Positions 1 to 9,666 of a DNA stretch of 28,318 nt are shown here, in pieces. The position numbers and the translations under genes were made by a program. The notes beneath the pieces are model-generated. The model had not been told where the DNA came from and did no database searches. It worked only from the letters and a program-made list of their open reading frames with translations. The stretch is from Gryganskiella cystojenkinii (taxonomy: Eukaryota; Mortierellomycota; Mortierellomycetes; Mortierellales; Mortierellaceae). Each line of letters begins with the position of its first letter. Within the stretch, counting starts at the first letter, position 1. Where the stretch lies: positions 5,833 through 34,150 of the forward strand of contig JAAAIG010000389.1 of assembly GCA_015852425.1 (NCBI GenBank), read 5' to 3'.

Positions 1-79
1 GACCCGTGTCTGCAATGTTCTGGGTTTCGTCTTTGCGATATCCTCTCCATAGGTTCTTCCAGAAGCTGACGGCGGGCAT
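1..79 (-). CDS. Possible N-terminus of a leftward gene (partial)
   Basis: On the minus strand an ATG at 79-77 opens a frame that stays open to the window edge, giving 26 codons that begin MPAVSFWKNLWRGYRKDE. The start has G at -3. The codons look like those of the confirmed genes (GCC, GTC, AGC, TTC, AAG, AAC). I do not recognise the protein and so little sequence cannot be assigned to a family. If real, it is divergent from the decarboxylase gene at 2001, leaving about 1.9 kb of shared upstream DNA. It could equally be a chance frame; the downstream sequence would settle it. Confidence 0.4.
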   Translation of the reverse strand, partial: MPAVSFWKNLWRGYRKDETQNIADTG

Positions 80-702
80 GTCTTGTCGAACGCCTGGCTG
101 TTGTACATAGCACTAGTAAAAGGAAATTGCTAATGAGCGCCACAATTTGAAAAACTTGATGCTGTTGTCGTGCAGGCGATCGAGTGTCTGTGCATGAGAA
201 AGTGTTGTGGATGTGAAGATGAGACTCTTTTTTTCTCGTTGTCAGGTCGGCGATTGGGCTTGGTCGTGTGCGCTGAATGAAAATCGAGGGGAGGTGTGAG
301 GTGGAGCTGAGTTTTCTAAATCACCGCCAATCCGGGCACCTGGACAAAGGTCCCAAATTGGACAATGCCCCTCTTTGCCCTGGCTCAGTCTCAGATCTCC
401 GCTTCTCTTTCTGCGTACTGAGAAGATAGCCAAGGATAGCCGAGGACTTTTCTTGTTTACATTTTCCCGCTAGTGGCACTACCTAACATGTCGGTGGCTC
501 AATTTTTTTTCCCACTTCCCCTCAAAAGGTTTCTAAAGGACAGTAGTTTCTTTTTCCTTTCTTTCCCTCGACTCCCATCTCCATCACCTCCACAACCACA
601 ATCTCTCAAAGCCCCGATCTCTGATCACCCAACTCCCCCACAACCTTTTCTTAAAAAAAGAAGACTCTTCTTTTTTGACCGCGTTTACCCACACCCCGCG
701 CT

Positions 703-710
703 TATAAAAA
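703..710 (+). promoter_or_regulatory. TATA-like element
   Basis: TATAAAAA within a CT-rich promoter-like stretch, pointing toward the decarboxylase gene. If used, transcription would begin around 740-800 and the mRNA leader would exceed 1.2 kb before splicing. In DNA with many A and T runs such a match can be chance. Confidence 0.3.
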
Positions 711-1809
711 AAATTGTAGAAGCACATCCAGTTGTAAGTCCAGATCTGTGATTCTGTGATCCATCTGGATCCACTACCCAAAATGAACAGTCAACATCCT
801 TGAGTTGTTGATTCCATGTCCATAATTCTCTTCTAACCCGCTTCTTGTTTTTTCTTTTATTGGATTCTCCTGTCTGATCCATTGTCGCTAGGCTTTACGA
901 CTTTTTTTTTGCCCATTTCCCCTCTTTCTTTCAAAATTCCGTTTTTGATCTCTCAGCTCGCCCCACTTGCTATGCGTCCAGGTCCCGACCTCAACTCTTG
1001 CGCCAAGTTCACTCCTCAGTTGCCCTTTGTTCCCATCCCCTGCTGCCGATAGCATCGCTACTCCCCCATAATTATTCATTCTTTCATCGTTTGATACCTT
1101 TTTTTTATTTTTCGAAAAATCCTCTCCACTTTTTTTAAAGCAAAAAAAACTACCAAAAAAAGACTCTTTGATCTCCTCGAAGAGTAAACCCCCCCTTCTT
1201 TCCCCCGGATCCCTACCACAGCTTTTGGCTTGTCAAGTCGGTTAAAAAGGTAAGATAATTTGGAAAGTGGTAAAGTGGTCCGAGTCAGCAATTTTTTTTT
1301 CCTTTTGTGCTTTCATTCCGTTTTATTTTTACTGCGTCTCTTTATTTTTCGACATTGAGTGGATGTTTGTCAGGATATCTTTGGATCATTGGAAGAAGAA
1401 GAGAAACATCACCGAACGTACTGCGGCGATATGAGAATCAAGAAGCGTTAAAGAACTTCTGGGTGGAGACTGATCGAATCGAATTTGATCCGATTCTCTC
1501 TATCTCTCGGGCGTCGACAGAGAAAAAGGACCAACACCACTCGACCTTGTCTGCATTGGAGCGACTTCAATTGCTCTGGATCGTCGCCCGTTCTTTGTCC
1601 TTTCAACCGTTTTTGATATTTTTTTCACTGCCACCTAAAAAATCTTTTTTTATCTGAGCACTTCTCTTTTTCGAGATGACACAGACTGGCCAACCACAAA
1701 CCACATTTTTATTCCCTTTTCCTCTTTGTTTTTTGCACTCGCGTGTCGCGCGTGCGTTTGTTTACAATTTTTTCTTCTTTCTTGGTTTGATCTGATATCG
1801 TATCTAACC

Positions 1810-1845
1810 ATGCAACCTTTTCTTGCCTTTCGTCTATCCTCTTGA
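1810..1845 (+). promoter_or_regulatory. Candidate upstream ORF of 11 codons before AdoMetDC
   Basis: An ATG in good context (A at -3, ACCATG) starts an 11-codon frame, MQPFLAFRLSS, closed by TGA. It lies 155 nt upstream of the decarboxylase start, with no other ATG in between. AdoMetDC mRNAs in mammals and plants are known to be repressed through short upstream ORFs that sense polyamines, so position and length fit that kind of control. The peptide does not resemble the mammalian hexapeptide. Caveat: TCTAAC just before the ATG could be a branch point, and CGCTAG near 1866 an acceptor, in which case this ORF would be removed with a leader intron. Confidence 0.35.
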
Positions 1846-2000
1846 CAACCATCAACTATCGCTAGGACTTTACATTCCAAAAACTACCTGCCCAACATTT
1901 CGTCAGAAACGCAACCTCCAGTGTCCCTCGTGTTCGTGCATCCTCTTAGAAAACCCCCCTAACTTGTTTTCTTACACCACCCGAAAGACCCCCCACGTGA

Positions 2001-3908
2001 ATGACTGTTCCTGTCCTTGTCCCATCCTTGGCCCAAGCCGCCGCCACCAACGGTGAGCTCAAGTCTGCTGCTCTTCAATTCATCAACAACAACAACACCA
2101 CCACCAACGCCTCTGCCACTACCACCAACAACTCCGATGTTCCTGTAACCACCGCCACCTCAGCCCCCGTTACTCCTCACTTGCATAACAACGAGGCTGG
2201 TTTTGAGAACGATGCCTTCCTGGATACGACCAACGATACCCAGGAAGCTGGATCCTTTGAGGGTCCTGAGAAACTTTTGGAGATCTGGTTCGGACCAGCT
2301 CCTTACCTTTTGCAAGGGATCCGTACTATCCCTACTGAACTTCAGTCTGGCTCAGTGACTGAAGAATCGACCTCCTCGGACAATTCGACCACCGTTGGAT
2401 CAGACCGTTACGGTCTTCGCATTGTTCCCAAGGCCGTGTGGGACGAGATGTTGGCCATTGTCAAGTGCCAGGTTTTGAACTCGATCCAGAATGATTGCAT
2501 GGATGCCTTCCTGTTGAGCGAGTCCTCGTTCTTTGTCTATCCTCACAAGTTGATCTTGAAGACTTGCGGTACCACCACTTTGTTGATGGCCTTGCCCAAG
2601 ATCTTGGAGATCGCCCAGAACTACTGTGGGTTGGAGAAGGTCTGGCGTGTGTTCTATTCTCGCAAGACCTTTATGTTCCCCGAGCGTCAGTTGCACGTCC
2701 ATCGCGACTGGAAGGATGAGGTCGAGTTTTTGGATCGTCACTTTGGTAAGCTTAATTTATGGAGGGATGATTGATATTCTACACCATTGTTTTGAGTTTA
2801 GTGGCTTGTAATATTTATTGATGTTATTTTACTAACCTTATTTATTCTTTTTTTTTGTTACAATATAGAACACGGCTCTGCTTACACGGTCGGAAAGGTC
2901 AATGGCGACCATTGGTGCCTGTACTTGACCGCGCCCCAGGATGATTGCCTCTCGCATATCACCTCCCGCCGCAACAGTGTCGAGATCGACGAGACCGAGG
3001 CGACCTTGGTTGTTGGTGGCCATGAGACTCCCTCGGCCGCTTCGGATGAGACCCCTATTGCAGATGCTGAGCCCTTGAGCATTGTCACTCGGGACTTCAT
3101 TTCTGGACCTGGACGTCACCAGCAGAACGACTCTGCGCTTCCATCCCCCACTAGCTCCTCGGCTGCTTCGGATTCATCTGTCGTTTCTTCGTCGTCTTCG
3201 ATCTCGATCGCTTCCTCGGCTTCTAGCGCCAGTTACTTGTACCCTTCGCACGATCAGACTGTCGAGATCTTGATGACCAACTTGAACCCCAAGGCCATGA
3301 AGCGTTTCTACCAGCGTCCCGATGATGTTCCCGGAACCGTTGGTGGTGTTCGTGTCGATAAGGAGACAGGATTGGCCGGATTGTTCCCTCAGGCTCAGTT
3401 GGATTCATTCCTGTTCACACCCTGTGGCTACTCGGCCAACGCTCTTCAGGAGGGTAACTACTACACGATCCATGTCACGCCTGAACCTGTTTGCTCCTAT
3501 GCCTCGTTCGAGACCAACATCCCTGTTGGATTGCGTGCCAAGAAGTCATCCAAGAAGTCTTCATCTGCCTCCGCCTCCGCATCTGCAAGCGACAATGGCG
3601 ATTCCGAGGAGGATACCAAGAACAAGGAGGATGTTGTCAGTCAGACAGCCTACACCGGTCCCGAGACCCTTACCGACTTGATCTCGCGCGTGGTTGAAAT
3701 CTTCCAGCCCGGTACCATGAGCGTGACTTTGTTTTCGTCCCATATGACTGAGGATGGTCAGTTGGAGACGGACCGCCAGACGGAACGCCGTCAGCGTCAC
3801 ATGATCAAGGCTATGGGCCGTGTCTCTGGATTCACCCGTACAGACCGTATCTTGTACGAGTTTGATGGCTGTGACTTGGTCTTTGGACACTTTGTCGCCA
3901 AGGCCTAA
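2001..3908 (+). CDS. SPE2: S-adenosylmethionine decarboxylase proenzyme (EC 4.1.1.50)
   Basis: Two exons, 2001-2745 and 2869-3908, joined over a 123-bp intron (GTAAG donor, ACTAAC branch point at 2831, ATATAG acceptor); 594 residues. The enzyme makes decarboxylated S-adenosylmethionine, the aminopropyl donor for spermidine and spermine. The sequence shows the self-cleavage site LSESS, with the pyruvoyl-forming serine at about 175 (cut after Glu174), FEGPEKLLEIWF at 86-97 with the conserved glutamates, KTCGTT with the catalytic cysteine near 189, and in exon 2 the processing Ser/His motifs CGYSAN and IHVTPEP. It is much larger than the human (334) or yeast (396) enzymes. The excess is an Asn/Thr-rich N-terminal extension of about 85 residues, a Ser-rich insert of about 100 residues (coding about 2950-3240), and a Lys/Ser/Ala/acidic insert (about 3535-3650). 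The catalytic core is complete, so it should be active. No ATG lies between the leader ORF at 1810 and this start. Confidence 0.96.
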
Positions 3909-4858
3909 GCTACGCCCCGCCACAAGCATAACACAAGAGCGAGTGGAGGATTTGTGATTGGAAGGATGAGGAGAATGTCTAGGTTGAGCCCCCGTACAAG
4001 TTGGTGTGGGTGGGGAGGAAGGAGCGATGACGGGTGAGTCATGGTCGCCGCAATGTGAAGCTTTTACAAAGGGAATAGCCACCATGAACTCTGCTCAGTA
4101 GTTATCTTTTCCCCCTTACCAACTTATTTTTGACCTCTTTTTCTTCTTTTTTTTCATCTCACATCTTGTTGTTCTTCACTCTGTTCTCACACTCAAACAC
4201 TTATACTTTTCTTCTTGAAGATGCTCATACTTCTGTTCTCTTTTACCCAGATTTCAGTTCATATTCATATCCAGTCAATACTTTTTTCTTCTCTTTTTCG
4301 TCTTTGCTATGTTCTTTCGGACTTGTTGGTGACAACGGATACCAATTCCCTTTCTTGATTTCTCACACATTGAACCAGCAAGGCCCACTTCTTTTCTTTC
4401 TACTCTACATCTTCAAGAAGTTTTTTTTTTCTTTTTCTTTTGTCTCTCTCCTTTTATGTTCCGTGCAGATATTATGCAAATAAAAACTGATGATTGACAA
4501 AGCAAAATACTTCAGTGGTTGGTTGGACTTGACGATTGATAGACCAAACATTGGACACACGAGTGTTAGGCGGGCAGACGGACATCTCAAGCGGTGTGTT
4601 GTCGATACTTGGAATGAGGAACTCGAAGCGTGTGCCCATACCATGACGAGGGATGCTCAATGCAATGGATGATATGAAACACTAACCCGAGTCGGGTTTT
4701 CGCCTGTGGAGCGAGCTGCCAGATCCATATTTGTGGCCCTTGTTTACAGTCATATGGTCATCTTTTTTGATATAAAAAAACGAAAGAGGAAATAGGACGA
4801 AGAAGGGTCATAGAAAAACTGATCGTACTGAGACTCGTTTCTCTCTGGGGGTTTCCTT
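3909..4858. other. Intergenic region between convergent SPE2 and F-box genes
   Basis: 950 bp between two gene 3' ends. It holds a plus-strand pyrimidine-rich tract (about 4105-4460), an AATAAA hexamer at 4479-4484 that may mark the SPE2 mRNA end, an ATG-started 60-codon frame at 4490-4672 with no recognisable motif, and a 15-bp near-perfect palindrome, AACCCGA-G-TCGGGTT, at 4684-4698. A long 3' untranslated region, or a short non-coding transcript starting at the CT-rich tract, are both possible. I see no known RNA gene. Confidence 0.5.
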
Positions 4859-6385
4859 TTATTTCTGTGATTTCTTCTTGTCAGACAAGACTTTCAACAT
4901 AACCGCCTTCCAAACACCAGCCACTCTGGGCCAGTGCTCCAGCATCCATTGAGCCTCGGCCGGTTTGACCTTTATTTTTACACCGTCCAACGAAAACGTC
5001 TTTAATGTCCCTCCCAGAGGCAGCATCCCATCCAAACCGAGTGATAACTTCAATTGAAAAAAATTCCTTTTCAAGCCTTTGGGCGGCAAATAGATTGACA
5101 ATGACCTGAGCCTGGGTAACGCTCCGAGACGGGAATAGATCATCGGGTACGAGGACTCTGGTGACCGCACCTTGATGCAGAGTTGCAACGATTCCAGTCG
5201 ATCACTACATATCCAAGATCGAGGATCTTCCAAGATATCCGCATCCCAGATTTCTCCTCCGCGAAACTCGTTTAGATTCGGCATTGAACACAGCATATCT
5301 TGAACAACGGATCCTGGGACGTTCAGGCACCCAGACAAATTTAGGAGACGGATCGTTATGAGATGCCGGGGGATGGTTTTCAACGTTGCCCAAGAGTTAA
5401 AGTCGAAGCTGGACTCGGACAAGGCCAATTTGGTCAATCGTGGCATGACCCTCATCAGACACAAAAACTCGTTGTTTGAAAACTGGAGGCGAGGAAAGAT
5501 GAGTTCCTCGAGTCGCTGACAAGAGCGGCCGGATTGAATCATCTCTGCGAGATCGCCCAGGACAGGTGGTGAAGGTGGTGGTGGAGGCGGAGAGGGATCT
5601 CGACGACGAGGAGGGGGTGGAGCGTCGATGTGACAGAACAATCGGATGAGCTCGGGGCATTGTTCAAGAACCCAACGCTGGACCCAATACATCTCCCTTG
5701 CGGTAAAAATGGTCAGCTCTCGAGTTCGATTGAGTCCAGTGGATGCTCGCCGTGACTGAGCAGAGGGCTCTATAAAATTCGTCGACGCCAGAGGCCACGG
5801 GTTTCTTCGGATAATAAACGATGCGACTCGGAGATGTGACCATAGGCGCTCATACAGTGATATCCAATCCTCAAAATCCTTCTCGGTCTTGAGCTCCATC
5901 TGGTTTGGGATCCTCTCCAGGTTGGGGCAATCGGCCAGGGCCTCCAAGATATCCCTGGTCCCATCTCCAAACATCGTCACCTGTCTCAAGGTCAATCGGT
6001 GTCTCTTTATAAAGGATATTAGAGCACGGTCTCTAGACGCTTGATCGCTTTCTCTTGTCGGTGACCCGGCAGTGATAATCAGGCTGAAAAGGTTAGGGAG
6101 CAATATCGAGCGCCGGTCCAGCTCAATGACATGAGACTCTGAGGTGGTTAATATCATCCTTTGGACGAGGGGAGCATGCTCTTCAAGAAGCTGAAACGAA
6201 GGCACCTTCCGTGGGTAGGGACCCGGTAAAAATTGAATGTCATACCAGAGGGCGGGGAACAAGGTTGCATACCAGTGTTTCGAGACGCGTAAACACGGAA
6301 GGATAAGGCTCTGATAGGGGAGGCAATGACCGATCATTCGTAGGATCTCGGGAATATCGAGTGGGTTCTTGGTGTCAGGATCCAT
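4859..6385 (-). CDS. F-box / leucine-rich-repeat type protein
   Basis: Single exon, 508 residues, starting with ATG at 6385. Residues about 10-52 read as a fungal F-box: NPLDIPEILRMIGHCL, then LPCLRVSKHWYATLFPALWYDI, with the usual Leu/Pro/Ile and Cys-x-Val-Ser-Lys-x-Trp spacing. The rest has irregular leucine-rich stretches (for example LPNLFSLIIT, MPRLTKLALSES, LITIRLLNLSGC, MPNLNEFRG, LPRLRSLSIYLP), typical of degenerate LRRs. A proline-rich segment (RRRDPSPPPPPPSPP) lies near residue 260. F-box proteins of this kind bind Skp1 through the F-box and bring substrates to SCF ubiquitin ligases; the substrate here is unknown. Large, divergent F-box/LRR families are common in Mortierella-like fungi. 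It is divergent from the tRNA-modification gene. Confidence 0.8.
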   Translation of the reverse strand: MDPDTKNPLDIPEILRMIGHCLPYQSLILPCLRVSKHWYATLFPALWYDIQFLPGPYPRKVPSFQLLEEHAPLVQRMILTTSESHVIELDRRSILLPNLFSLIITAGSPTRESDQASRDRALISFIKRHRLTLRQVTMFGDGTRDILEALADCPNLERIPNQMELKTEKDFEDWISLYERLWSHLRVASFIIRRNPWPLASTNFIEPSAQSRRASTGLNRTRELTIFTAREMYWVQRWVLEQCPELIRLFCHIDAPPPPRRRDPSPPPPPPSPPVLGDLAEMIQSGRSCQRLEELIFPRLQFSNNEFLCLMRVMPRLTKLALSESSFDFNSWATLKTIPRHLITIRLLNLSGCLNVPGSVVQDMLCSMPNLNEFRGGEIWDADILEDPRSWICSDRLESLQLCIKVRSPESSYPMIYSRLGALPRLRSLSIYLPPKGLKRNFFQLKLSLGLDGMLPLGGTLKTFSLDGVKIKVKPAEAQWMLEHWPRVAGVWKAVMLKVLSDKKKSQK

Positions 6386-6908
6386 TGTTGGTATGCCATA
6401 GAAGCCTGTGTTGAAGTGAAGAAAGTGAATGTGATGGTGTTGGCGATGTCAATGATTTCAATGTCGAAGAATGAAAAGATGAAGAATGAATGAATGAATG
6501 CCAACAAAAGAGAGTTTGGGAGCGGCGCGTGGCAAAAAAAAACAAAATATAAAAAAATGGTGGCAAACAGCTTCTGAGACGGGGATGAAGACAAGGTTGT
6601 TGGGCGTCATCGAACATAGCGTGTCTTGCATGACCGCACCCAAAAGACCCCATGCATCCTTGCAAGTTGAGATTTCGGTTCGTGAAAGGGGGTGTCGGGC
6701 GACGGACTTCAATGTCCTCCAAGAGTCAATCAATGGTCGATGCATTGCATCGGCGCTGATTTGCGCCACCAAAGAACAAGATAAGTCACGTGTTTTATGA
6801 AGTCTTACAGGTTGCATGCATTCCATTCACTTTTTCTTCTCTTTCTCCCAAGCCAAAGGACGGACAGGATATCAAGTCGAAAAGGACGTTTCAATTAGAT
6901 TCAAAGTG
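6386..6908. promoter_or_regulatory. Divergent promoter between F-box and MOD5-type genes
   Basis: About 520 bp between the start codon of the leftward F-box gene and the first likely start of the rightward tRNA dimethylallyltransferase. It must hold both promoters. Visible elements are a CACGTG (E-box) at 6787-6792, a short TGAATGAATGAATG run near 6487-6500, and a CT-rich patch at about 6828-6850. An ATG at 6816 is in frame with the rightward gene but has a weak context (T at -3). Confidence 0.5.
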
Positions 6909-9584
6909 ATGAATACTTGGAGAGTCGCTACAGCCAGGACGCTCAATCACATTAACGTAACAGCCAGTACAGCTCATTCGAGAGTCCATTTTACTCGATC
7001 CAGTCACCTTCTTCAGCCGCAGCAGAAGCGAACACCACACCACCTCCACCAGTCGCGTGTAATAAGCTTCATCCAGCCCGATTGGCGCAGCCCTACATAT
7101 TTTGGAAAAAGAAAGGCCTCGAGCGTCAGCTCTCACTCCGGCTACAGTACACTGAATAGAACCATGGATCCAGGTGTGATCGCCGTCATTGGCACGACAG
7201 GTGTGGGCAAATCCAACCTGTCGATCCAACTCGCCAAGGAACTCAAAGGCGAAGTCATCAATGCAGATGCTTTGCAGGTATGTGGTCAAATGATACTCAA
7301 GCATCCGGATGGCTTTTAGCATACGGTTCGGAAAAAGAACTGACAGGATTATTTTTTTTCTAAAAAAAATAATTTGTCTCCGACTTTTTATTGTGATAGG
7401 TCTACAAGGGGCTCGATATCATCACCAACAAGATGCCGATCGAAGAACGCGAAGGTGTCGAACATCACCTCATGGATTTCCTACCGATGGATCAGGAATA
7501 TACTGTTCTAGACTTTAAAGCTGATGCAATAGACCTGGTAAGCGTTTTTTATTCCTTGGATTTTTTTTAAACATCTATACCGGGCCTTGTTTGGACTCAC
7601 CTCGAGTGCACTTTTTTTCACTTGATTAGATCAACAAGATTCATGAGCGGAAACATATGCCGGTCGTCGTGGGCGGGACACACTACTATGTGCAATCTTT
7701 GCTCTGGAAGGATACGCTTTTGGATACCAAGAAGAACGCTGGTCGACTCGCGGAGATAAAAGATCCGCCAGAAGAGGAGACGCGGGCAAACGAGGAATTT
7801 CTTCGGGACTCGGATACATCGACGCTTTACAAAAGGCTACAGGAAATTGATCCGGTCATGGCGAACAAGTGGCATGAGAACGATCGGCGAAAGATCACGC
7901 GGTCCTTGCAGGTGTTCTTTGAGACGGGCGAACGACAGAGCGATCTGATAAAGAAACAACATGCGGAGGCGGATGATGAACGACTAAGGTAAAATGGAAG
8001 GCAATTTTAGAGTTTCATTTATACATCTACTGTTATATGGTAGATCAATACTGACACGTGTTGTATTTCATATTTCATTATTGTTTCCTATTAGAATGCC
8101 GAGTTGTATCTTTTGGGTGTATTCAGAACCCGAGGTTCTCAACGCTCGACTGGACGCAAGAGTCGATGTCATGATCAAGGTAATTGCTATGCCAGCTGAA
8201 GAGCGGCCTTGTGCTAAATGACGGCAAACAATACTCACCTACAATTCACCTTTTATGGGCTGACGAAATAGGGTGGTCTATTTGACGAGATCCAAGCGAT
8301 GCGTTGGATGGTTGGATCGGATACCGATTATGAACGAGGCATCTGGCAAGCCATCGGTATGATAGCCATGGCTGATGCTCCTGGACTTTCTCTTGCCTGA
8401 ATGACCATGCAATACCTATCCACTCTGACTTCAAATTTTGATTCTTAGGGTACAAGGAGTTTGATCCCTACTTTACAGCTCTGGAAGTCGCAGCTAGGGA
8501 CGGCCAGCCAACAGGTCAGGACAGCCAGATTGAACCATTATTTACCAAGGCGCTGAAGTGCACTCAATTGATATTAATGCCTTATGAATTAATTGCTCCT
8601 CCTCGGCTCCCCTTGGACACCATCGTCTACTAGACACGCCTGAGTTAGAGACGCTCAAGAAGGAATGTACTGAGATCATGAAGATAAAGACAAGACAATA
8701 TGCGAAGCGACAGGTCCTCTGGATCAAGAACAAGCTGTTACCGCTTTGTAAGGAGAAGGAAGTAAAGATCTTTTTGCTGGACGCGACCTCCCTGGAGACT
8801 TGGAAGGAGAACGTGGGCAATGTTGCTGTCAAGATTGCCAAAGGTAGCAGTCTTTTTTTTTTATTTTGACGTTAATCACCAATGACTTGTTTTTCTGATG
8901 TTCGAAATTACTAACAGTGCTTTATCTGCTGGGCTGTCATGCGTATAGATTTCTTTGCTGGAAAGGATTTGCCAGATCCCGAGAGTTTGAATATTTATGC
9001 CAAAGATATGCTGGCATCTGCACAGCGGGATCTCGAGTAGGAAACCCTGTCAGACATGTCGCTCGACCCTTGGTCAACGTCCATGTTTCTATGTGTAAGA
9101 CGCGGCGATATGAAAATTAAGCTGACTTTTGGTTCTCTCTTCTTTGTGCTTGTTCCTTAGTGTGGTCTCGGCATTGGAGTCTTGGGAGAAGAAGGAGTGT
9201 GAGATCTGTACAGAGATGCAGCGGATCATGAAGAAAGATAACGCCACAGATACCCCAGCACCTGTCTTGATTCATGGACCTACTAGTTGGGTACAACACT
9301 TGAAGTCGAAGCAACATAGAAAGATGAGGACCTCAAAAGCCGAAATGGAGCGGGATGGACTTAACTGGTGGTTCTGGAAGGCTCAAGAGTACAAGAAACG
9401 GAAACGGGAAGGAACCTTGAACAACAACACAGAGAACTCGAACCCACCGGTGTCTACCGCTGATGCTGATACCACAGCACAAGAGGAGAGCCAGGGGAGC
9501 GGGGCAGAAGTCGACGATAGTGGCGACGAAGCTGCCGGTTTGGCCAAGATGCGGAAGACATCTTCGACGGAGAAAATTGAATAA
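6909..9584 (+). CDS. MOD5: tRNA dimethylallyltransferase (MOD5/TRIT1/MiaA family), probably dual-targeted
   Basis: Nine exons: 6909-7277, 7400-7537, 7630-7988, 8095-8179, 8272-8356, 8449-8514, 8634-8843, 8949-9036, 9161-9584. All introns are GT..AG and the frame closes exactly; 607 residues from 6909, or 522 from the ATG at 7164. The enzyme puts an isopentenyl group from DMAPP on A37 of tRNAs reading UNN codons. Counting from 7164: P-loop GTTGVGKS (10-17), NADALQVYKG (normally NADSMQVYKG), HHLMDFLP, VVVGGTHYYVQSLLW, a WQAIGYKEF segment, and RQYAKRQVLWIKNKL. A C-terminal C2H2 zinc finger of the Mod5/matrin type (C395, C398, H428, H434) follows, then an acidic tail. Residues from 6909 to 7164 form an 85-residue Arg/Ser/Thr-rich presequence with a single Asp, which looks mitochondrial. 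The ATG at 7164 has near-ideal context (ACCATGG). A further in-frame ATG at 6816 is weaker. Confidence 0.93.
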
Positions 9585-9666
9585 AGGAAACAATTCTAAA
9601 CTTTTCTTTTTTTTTTTTATTATTTAAATACAATTTTATGGAATGGCATTGATATATATGCGAAAT
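9585..9666. terminator. Short convergent 3' region
   Basis: 82 bp separates the stop codon of the tRNA-modification gene (+) from that of the membrane protein (-). It is a T-run plus AT-rich sequence (TTATTATTTAAATACA...). Both transcripts must end here or overlap antisense. No canonical AATAAA is present on the plus strand. Confidence 0.4.

Larger units (their letters stand above)
80..2000 (+). promoter_or_regulatory. Long pyrimidine-rich upstream/leader region of the decarboxylase gene
   Basis: About 1.9 kb without a convincing protein gene. From about 480 on, the plus strand is strongly C/T-rich with many T-runs, as in the leaders of other genes here. A TATA-like element sits at 703-710. 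A good donor (AAAAAG/GTAAGA, GT at 1250-1251), with possible acceptors such as GCTAG near 1866 or CTCTTAG near 1949, could define an intron in the untranslated leader. Short ATG-started frames occur at 1363-1434, 1431-1451, 1676-1795 and 1810-1845. Where transcription starts cannot be told from sequence. Confidence 0.5.

Noticed and set aside
473..751. 92-codon plus-strand frame in the SPE2 upstream region
   Set aside because: Pure translation of a C/T-rich tract (Pro/Ser/Phe/Leu), starts at a non-ATG codon, and has no motif.
2400..2741. 113-codon minus-strand frame inside SPE2 exon 1
   Set aside because: Antisense to conserved AdoMetDC coding sequence; no independent evidence.
3561..4085. 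174-codon minus-strand frame over the end of SPE2
   Set aside because: It is the antisense shadow of the well-supported SPE2 exon 2 and its 3' flank; composition is Pro/Ser/His-rich with no motif.
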